Assembly: GCA_026874595.1 (NCBI GenBank)
Contig: CM049309.1
Coordinates: forward strand, 19,969,576-20,033,575
Length of the DNA: 64,000 bases
Direction: 5' to 3'
Origin: Sipunculus nudus
Taxonomy: Eukaryota > Annelida > Sipuncula > Golfingiida > Sipunculidae
Position numbers and translations under genes: made by a program. Positions 15,587 through 26,022 of the stretch are shown here, piece after piece; the stretch's first letter is position 1; each line of letters starts with the position of its first letter. A model generated the notes under the pieces. That model was not told the DNA's origin. It ran no database searches and was given only the letters and a program-made list of their open reading frames with translations.

Positions 15587-18500
15587 TTCTGATTTATCAT
15601 TAGACATTGTTGACGCAAGAAATGTTCTACATTTCCTAGGTAAACACGCTTTACGTTATGTAATACACGTTTACATGTTGCATATATTATATAACGTTAT
15701 CACAAAGTCACTATATTTTTACTTTATGTATGTGAAAAATGTAACATTTGTTTCTTGGTAATGTTTATTGGTTTTACATGACAAAATCGCTGCCATTTGA
15801 TTGTATGAAAAAAAAAACCTACCTAGACTTTTGGTGACCAAGACCTTTTTAAGCTCTGACAGGTGATTCAACTTCTTACTCAATATGTCCTGCCATACGA
15901 CGGCAGCCAGAGCGTTCAGTGACGAGGATGCGGTGCTAGAAACGACAAGAACGATAAAGGTTGAATATTTCAGATAAAACCCCCGCTTAGACGACAAGAA
16001 CGATAAAGGTTTAATATTTCAGATAAAAACCCCCGCTTAGACGACAAATACGATAAAGGTTTAATATTCCAGATAAAACCCCCGCTTAGACGACAAGAAC
16101 GATAAAGGTATAATATTTCAGATAAAAACCCCGCTTAGACGACAAGAACGATAAAGGTTTAATATTTCAGATAAAACCCCCGCATAGACGACAAATACGA
16201 TAAAGGTTTAATATTTCAGATAAAACCCCCGCTTAGACGACAAGAACGATAAAGGTTTAATATTTCAGAGAAAAACCCCGCTTAGACGACAAGAACGATA
16301 AAGGTTAAATAATTCAGATAAACCCCACCTGGACGACAAGAACGATAAAGGTTTAATATTTCAGATAAAACCCCAGCTTAGACGACAAGAACGATAAAGG
16401 TTTAATATTTCAGAGAAAAACCCCGCTTAGACGACAAGAACGATAAAGGTTTAATAATTCAGATAAACCCCGCCTGGACGACAAGAACGATAAAGGTTTA
16501 ATATTTCAGATAAAACCCCAGCTTAGACGAAAAGAACGATAAAGTTTTATTATTTCAGATAAAAAAAAACCACTTAGACGACAAGAACGATAAAGGTTTA
16601 ATATTTTATATAAAACCCCCGCTTAGACGACAAGAACGATAAAGGTTTAATATTTCAGATAAAACCCCTACTTAGACGACATGAACGATAAAGGTTTAAT
16701 ATTTCAGATAAAACCCTGCTTAGACGACAAGAACGATAAAGGTTTAATATTTCAGATAAAACCCCCGCTTAGACGACAAGAACGATAAAGGTTTAATATT
16801 TCAGATGATACCCCCATTTCAATTAACAGCCTGGCTTTTCATTTAATCATTTGAATTGTATGGCTGTATTATATAGATCGGGTGATTTTCTCAATATATA
16901 TTGAAAATACGCAAAGATATATTACTAAAATATTACAAATATTACTAAAAAATGAAGCTAATCTCACTTTATGTGTATTTAATTCAAAGGCAGCAAATCA
17001 TAGGTCAGATTACACACTTTAGGTCAGATAACACACCAACGATCAGATTACACACTTTAGGTCAGATTATATATCTATAGATCAGATTATACACTATAGG
17101 TCGGTCAAAGTACACACCATAGGTCAGATTACACACCATAGGTCAGATAACACTCTATAGGTTTGATTACACACTATAGGTCAGATTACATACTATAGGT
17201 CAGATTACACTCCATTGGTCAGATTTCACACCAAAGGCCAGATTTCACTCTTTAGGCCAGGTTAAAAACCTATAGGTCAGATAACACACTTAAGGCTAGA
17301 TTACATACTATAGGTCAGATTACACACCATAGGTCAGATTACACACAATAGGTCATATCACACACGATAGGTCAGATAACATATCTTTAGGTCAGATTAC
17401 ACACAATGGGTTAGATTACACACTATAGGTCACATTACACAACATGGGTCAGATGACCCTGTAAGTCAGATAACACACTTAAGGGCAGATTACATATCTA
17501 TGGATCAGATTACACATCATAGGTCAAATTACAAACCAAAGGTCAGATTACAAGCTACAGGTATGATTACACACCAAAGGTCAGATAACAAACCATAGGT
17601 CAGATTACACACTTTAGGTCAGGTTTAATATCTATAGGTCAAATTACACACTAAAGGACAGATTACACACTCTAGGTCAGATTACACCATAGGTCAGATT
17701 ACATATCTATAGGACAGATTACACACCATAGTTCAGATTACATACTATAGGTCAGATCAAATATCTATATGTCAGATGACACACTACAGATCAGATTACA
17801 CACTAAAGATCAAATTAAACACTATAGTTCATATTTCAAACTATAGGTCAGTTTACACGCTATAGGTCAGATTTTACACTTTAGGGCAAGTTACACACAA
17901 TAGGGCAGATAACATAACTATAAGTTAGATAACACACCATTGGTCAGTTTCACACCATAGGTCAGATTAAACACAAAAGGTCAGATTACACACGTGTATA
18001 TGTCAGATTACATATATAGGTCAAATTACATATCTATAAGAGAGATTACACACTATAGGGCAGATTACATACTATAGCACAGATTACATATCTATAGGTC
18101 AGATTACACACTATATGTCAGATTACATATCTATAGGTCAGCTTACAGATCTGTAAGACAGATTACACACTATTGAGCAGATTACACATTATAGGGCAGA
18201 CTGCATATCTATCGGTCAGATTACACACTATAGCGCAGATTACATATATATATAAAGGTCAGATTACATACCACAGGCCAGATAACGCACCATAGGTCAG
18301 ATTATGCACTATATTACTATGACCAGTGCAGTTTCTTAACAAGTGACAACCTTATCAGTGTCAGGGTCTATATCGACCTTTGTAAGAGCTTAAGCTGGCT
18401 GTCGTTTCAAAAAAGGAAAACCTACCTTAATGCACCACTGAAGAGACAGGCAAAAAACAGACCAGGGAGTCCCGGTACGTTAAGTATCTCCATAACGAAG

Positions 18501-20136
18501 TACGGCAGGAGCTACAATATACAATATTTTATATCACGGGACTCATACCGGCTTCTGTCGTCTAGGTTCAGAGCAAAGCCGGAGGAATTTCAAATTTTTT
18601 AACGTGTGTCCATCCTCACGGTAGGCGCTCTGCAGAATTAATGGGAAGGCTGTTCCCGACAGCTATGTCTCATTCACAAAACGGGTGCGTCTTTGCGGGG
18701 TATCCCTGCTTTATGACCCAGCAATAGGGATGTTTACATACCAAGGACGAAAGACACCGGGCCTGGGGACACAAGAATTTTAAATGACACGAAGCCAATG
18801 CTATGACCCAAAGCACAAATGAAATTCTGCAGATATGCGTAGGTTAGGTAAAGATAACATTATATAATTAAAAACAAAAATATTAATATTAAATATTAAA
18901 GAAAAAGAGCGGGCTCCATGATGGGCTTGCTGAATTTGAAGGCCATTCATTTGATATTGTTGATATAATTGTTAAATACTCTGTTGCTAGTTAAGAGATA
19001 GAACTTGCTGATGTCGCTTATTGTTTAATCTTGTTGCAAGCTTGTAGTGAAAGAAAATGCAATTTTCAAATATTAGTATCCTACGTATGCAGATGTAAAC
19101 CACAACCAAACACACCTCGCCGCCCCCAGACACATGCAAAATATTACCTGGTTTGGATTCCTAATACGGCCGGCAGCCAGGGGGTCACATCCTCTCTGCT
19201 TATAATAAGCGAACATGACCAGTCCACTCAGACAGGTGACAATCAGCATGAAAAACAGCCCAGGTATGTTCAACAGAACAGCCCTGCAACAGAAATACAG
19301 ACTCAACGACTGTCTCGTGTACGTTGAGATAAATACAGTACAACCGCTTCTTCCTATAACCGAAAAAAAACAGGAGATATTGGCTCAAGATTTATTGGTT
19401 AAAGAAATTATCGGTTTAAGAAATCATTTATTCAAATGTAATTGGTTCAAGAGATTATTGGTTAAAGAATGTATTGGTTAAAAAGAAACTGGTTCAAGAT
19501 ATTATTAGTTCAGGAATTTGCAGTGATTTAAGAATAATATATGATTAACTATATAAAATTTTAAATAAAAAATGAATAAGAGTATTATAATTACTGACGC
19601 CCTTGCTTTCCCCTGTGTAGGCAGTGCGCTGTACCGCTGTACGCTGGCCTGGTTGACGCCGTATCGGGATGTCCACGCAACCATAGCGCCGATAGTCAAA
19701 CCCCAGAACGTTTGACGTTTCGTGGGGTCGGGGTCGAAACTGTCAACATTTTAAAAATATATGTATTCCCAGCACGTGATTGTGATTGCCAGTTGTTGTA
19801 TTGCGTTTGAATATTATATTTTACTGAGAAAAAGATGTCACCAGAGAGCTGTCACTTATTTATTTTATTAATATCATGAGTATCAGGTTTTTAATGTTTG
19901 CGTAGGTGTAGGGAACCCAAGTGTCATGTTTTGGGTTTAGGTCAGTGCAGTTGTAAGTAAGTGAGAATTGTCTTGTCAAGACCGGTTCCTGTGGTCACAT
20001 TCATACTGTAGATTACAGAGGCAACGCACCTGTGTGCGTGATTTTTCATACTTTTGTCTCTGGAGGCGAGTCCAATCTTTGTTGTATGTGTGCGATCGTA
20101 AGATGGACCAAGGACGGTCAAGGGGTGTGACGTCAG

Positions 20137-20187
<51 letters not shown>

Positions 20188-21406
20188 CTATATCGAAGGA
20201 AGCAGGCGCAACAAACTCCGGGTTCAGCGCGCCATGGGGTGTAGTCTGACCATTTTTGTCACCGGTTTAGGGGAGGGTCCAGAATTGTTTTTAGACGCTG
20301 TTCTTGTGCATAAAACGTCTTGGTCTTGGGATGGCCACATAGATTCTTCTGTAACGGACGTCAGAATGGATATCGTAATTGCCAACGGGCTGGTAATCCG
20401 GTGTTATGTCTACCGTGAGTACGTCCAGTAACATGTCTAGGACGATATACACGTGAAAGTGGAATCGTGTTTACTTAAATGCCGATGTGTTTCTGCCTTG
20501 CTTGAGATGCTTCTCTAACATACTTGAGAGTAGAATGGATACGTCGATGTGTTTCTGCCATGGTAGAGTCCAGTGATGCCAGGGCAGTTTTTATGCTTAT
20601 CGTGAGTGGAACTTAAAATCGTCGTGCACAGTGGCTACGTCAGTATTTGTCTGTGACAGACATTTCCTAAGTGGTCTTTCAGAGAGGACTGTGAGCCTCT
20701 GTTGGTGATCCCAGGATTTTTACCTAATTGTTCGCCGACCCAGATTTGTTAAGCGGAGTGTACCGCCTGTGTGTACGCAGAGTAATCGACCTTGACTGGC
20801 TGATGGCCTTCCAGGGGCACGTGCGCGTCGATCCAGTGAACAGCCGAGTAAACAAGTGGATCTTACGTGTGTAGTGTTCAAACCATACAGGAGTGGGCAG
20901 GACTTAGTGTTTAGTGTATTCATATGGACTCAGTGGTCATTTGTTTTGCACGCATTTCCAGAGAAGTGTAAGTTTACCAGTAATACATTTTTTGTTTAGT
21001 TTATTCCTGTCTTTTACCTCTTTTTGAGTGTATGTGTGAGTCTCAGCCAGTCTTAAAGAGTCTGGACTGTCCATCTATCCAGGGATGAGACAAAGCTGAC
21101 ACATTTATAAATTAGCTAACAAACTTAATAACTGAGAAAAAGCTGTCATCCTAATAACAGCTAACAAACTTAATTACAAATAGCAGATGATGCAGTATAA
21201 GTAATGGTATATATTTTTACCTAATTAATTAAGGTTGTGCTAGTAGAAGTGGTATTACTACTGTAAAATTTACTTGGTTACATTTTGGATTTGTTTTCTA
21301 AATCGATAAATAAGTATACTTGTGCACAGATCATAGTCAGAAACCATGTTTTTTATAAACATGCCATCTGAAAAGCAAAACATTACTTTATCAATCCAAT
21401 ATTGCA

Positions 21407-21478
<72 letters not shown>

Positions 21479-24012
21479 TAATAATAATAAAAATAATCAT
21501 AAATATAATAATATAAAGCACTACTACTTCTTATTCTTCTTCATCTACTACTACTACTACTACTACTACTACTTATATTTTTACTGCTATTTATACTTAT
21601 AACAATCAAAGAAACAATATAGCCTTACTCAAATAATTCCGTGCGGCCTGCCTGACGACTAATTTCCCATACACGGCCGATTCCGCCAACGTCAGCAGTG
21701 CCCTGAACATGTTTGATCACAACCAATTTATCCATAAGTCAATCAATAATCCCTCAGTAAAGTCGGTATAAAGGTGGCATAATTGACAAAAACGATATCT
21801 AAAATCAATCCACAAGTTGTTTTAAATTCATAAAAGACCCCATTACGTGTACTTTATTTAAAACATGGTACTGTGTACTTTCTAATGCTATACATATTTT
21901 TTATCTTTTCTTTTATTTTTACATGAATTTATAACATTTTGAATCTTGTTTTATTGAAAAATTTACACTATATCACTCTCTTCCTAATAATTAAAATGTA
22001 AAATGTTGAGTCAATGTAAAAATTTAAATTTTTATTTTTCAACAAGATAGAAACATGATAGACATTAATAAACATTTCGAGATATGGTCATGTGGTTTGA
22101 TATTTGTTCAATAAAATGTGGCATACTATTACTTGGTGTCTAAAATAGCGTAAATTTTTTAAAATTAAAAAATGTTATAACTTCATGTAAAGAATGACAG
22201 TAGAGTTGAAAAATGTGCCTACCATTGGAATAAGGGCTGTACCAGGTTTAAAATGATGTATAATTTATGGGGTCTGTTATGAAATTAAAACAAGTTTTGG
22301 ATTGATAGTTTTTATTTGCCAACTGTGCTACCTTAAACTTTGATAAATTCAAGGAGAGCATTACATCTCCTTCTGTAAAGAAATCGTTGTAGAGCACAGA
22401 AAATGACAGAAAATGTATAAATATAGTTAAGTCCAACAGAACTCTGAAACTTAATCCATTGCATTATTTCTTCGTCTTTTTCACAAGAACATATTTTATC
22501 AATAAAACTAAGTAACTGAATGTATATAGTAAATATAACAAAATTTTATAGAAATGTATGTACATCCCATTTGTAAAAGGCAACATAAGTGTATATATAT
22601 ATAATATATATATATATTTATATCTCTATACATTTACATACAACATACACACACACACATATATATATTTATATATATTATATAGTGCATATTGTACCTT
22701 AATTAATATAGCAAGCAGCCCGCCGACCATTATCACCGATTGGAATACATCAGTCCATACAACAGCCTTCATGCCACCCTAAAACCGCATGAAGTATATT
22801 AATTAGCACTTACACATAAACACAAACATACATGTGTATACATACATACGGATACATCTATAGCTGTAATTGCTACCTTTAAATTGTCGTAAATTTGTAA
22901 AAAAAAAAAGTGTGAACATGCAAACAGTTACTTATACATAAAAACAAACATAATTGCAGATACATATACATATATATTATATATGTACATGGATATGGCT
23001 GTAATTTAATACATGTAAACTGTTGAAAATTAGCCAAATATTGTTAACATGAAACAGTGGAATCCCTAATTATACACATACAGAAATGATAAAGAGTACA
23101 TAAAAATAGTTTATTTCCTATTAATATTCAATATTATATAAATCTCTTGTGATGAAAATTTCACAAGATTCATACAAGATATAAATGATGAGACGATGTC
23201 AAACATATTTTTCTTGAAGTGCGGAGTATTTTATTTTTATCCGATATTCACAAATAAAATTGGTATATTCCTTTAATCACTCGTGAATACACAAAAAGCG
23301 AAAAATCAGTTTTGTCAGATTATGTTTTATTTCCGTTTCAATGCCATGGAGATTAAAAAATAGGTATTTTAAGAACCAATACATTAACACATAATCGGGC
23401 TTTGTCTATCATATCATGCCATCGATTTCATGTGGTATGAAATACGGACAAGTGGTTATATCACTGAGATGACAGTAGCAGAATCTTATCACATTCAACT
23501 GACCAGGTCACCTTTATCAACTGATCCTTTCCACTTACCAAGCTGGTGTACACCGTGGACACTGCGCCGCTGATAATGATAGCTGCCCATGTTGGAAATT
23601 GCGTAACTGTAAATTTAAGAATAAAGTGAATTAATCGATTTTTGATTCCCCAGTATTATGTAAAACGTATCATCAAGAAATCTATTAAATATGTGCATGG
23701 CCCAAAACAGTTTAACAGGTGATATCAATTTTTGATTGGCACCTGCTAGTTAGGAAATACTCTAACCAAAGATTGAGAAAAGTTATGCTTGTCGAAATGG
23801 CAATATGCAAGATTTGTCGATTGCTAATAAAGATATTATGGAATCTTATAATGAAAAACCTCATTTACTTGATTAATTAATTTTAATTGTCATGTTACCC
23901 GGGGTTGACATCAGGTAACATAAAAGAAGAAGATACTGTGTAAGCAAGGGTTGACAATAATCAAACACATGCTTTATAGTAAAGCATTTAAACAATGTAC
24001 ATTCTGATTTAA

Positions 24013-24049
<37 letters not shown>

Positions 24050-25974
24050 ATATATATATATATCTATATATATATCTATATATTCGACGGCTTTGCTATC
24101 CGACATAAATGGGTTAATACATTTATTATCGGATTATCAAGTCACGACTGTATATATATATATATTTAATTACCTGCTTCTAAAGCTGTGGACGGTGCGT
24201 ACAAAGTTATTCCCATATAAAGGATCTGAAATAAAGCAGTCTCATGGCATCACACTCTTTCACCAGGAATTTCCAGAATATTTGGCACTGAGTAAATGTT
24301 TACTTCAGCGATAACTATTAAAATACAAAACTGCCATAAAGTGAATAATTTAAAATCTATTGGAAAAATATTTAATAGCTGCGAAATAATGGACTAGGTG
24401 AAAGAAGAAATATGATTCTACTAATATTACACGTAAATACATTAATCTTTACTTGTTTTAAAGATTTATTTATAAAAGACGAATTAAATATAATAAATTA
24501 AATTATATTTATTTGCAATATTATTATACATAAGCGTCACCTGTTTGACTGCTAAGATGAAACTTCCGGTTAGCTTGGCAGCTCTGGACTCAAAACGCTT
24601 CTCTAAATACTGTAAATACAAAATAAAATGTGGCAATCTCGTGGGAACCTATATGCCAATTGTATCCTAGGAAAATTCGCCAGACATATAAGGTGGCATC
24701 TTTTTTAGAGGCCCATGGCTTGACAAGTAAAGGATACAAAGTGAATCCTCAGTGCTTCAAATTTAGCAATAACAGTTCCATGTGACCTGGAAACTGGACT
24801 TCCTTTAATAGCTGATTATAATGAGTGGTCCAAGTTCAGTTTATACACGACACTCGCCAAAGTAACTGTATGCATCTAACCTCTTACTTCCGTTCATTAC
24901 GTAGGGCTTCATGAAGAGCACGCGTGTTTCTTGTTTGCTTGGTTAACTGATTTGTAGACCACATTTAGGTTAGTAATATTGCGCCAATTTGATTATACCA
25001 GGAACGTATGCATCAATTCCTGTTCGCGTTAACTCATGCAATCAGGAACCGCATCCCATGAAAATTTCAGGGCGCCTCCAGAATGGGCTGACGAAAAATA
25101 GTTTAAAATGTGATGTAGTACCGGCTCATGATCCGGATCCAGGAAAGACTTCAGGGCACCTCCGGAATGGGCTAAAGAAGAATAGTTTAAATTTTGGTGT
25201 AGGCCCGGCTCATGATCCGGATCCAGGAAAGACTTCAGGGCACCTCCGGAATGAGCTAATGAAGAAAAGTTTAAGTTGGTGTAGACCCGGCTCATGATGC
25301 GGATCCAGGAAAGACTTCCCTGAATATTCACAAAAGTGCAGTCATATATGCCGACTGAAAGTACTAATATGGGCCGAAGATGTGAATGCAAACACCTGTT
25401 GCGGAACATATGCATCAATGAACCTAGGAATATGGGCCAACAAGTGACTGAAAACCGTAACCCACATTAAGGACTGCTCACATGAATTTGTGAGAATGCA
25501 TATTTCCAGTTCCATAATAAGTTTACGACAAAGACCCTGGCAGAACTAATCGGTAGTAAATATGCCACTCTCCGTCGAATAGAACAAAGAGTGCAAACTC
25601 GGCTGTTTAGGAAATGTCGTTAAGACAAATCATTGCTTTCACAATGGACTAAGTGATTCTAAATATAATATTGACAAAGATAAATGTGTTGGGAGAAGAC
25701 ATAGGTCATTAAAATATGTTTCATTGAATGTTTTTCTCAGAAGGACTGAATGAGATCAATCATATTGCGCATCTACTATATAAAAAGATTGCTTGATTTT
25801 TGCCCAATCTTTTATTTTAAAGTTTGACATTTTAGACAAATAGTGTAGACCGTTATAAAATCCCTAAATTTGTAGGAGGCTTTTATGAACAGTAAAGACC
25901 TCTTACAGAAGGATGTTAATATTGTTGCGTACAATTTACCTGTCGCGTAACAGTTAAAAATCCGCAACGCTCAT

Positions 25975-26022
<48 letters not shown>

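Noticed and set aside
16985-18313. Short regular repeats resembling a CRISPR array
   Set aside because: Units are contiguous with no unique spacers, drift in sequence, and lie in an intron of an animal gene. It is a minisatellite.
22558-22782. + strand frame over (TA)n and SLC5 exon 5
   Set aside because: Made of microsatellite sequence and the antisense of exon 5.
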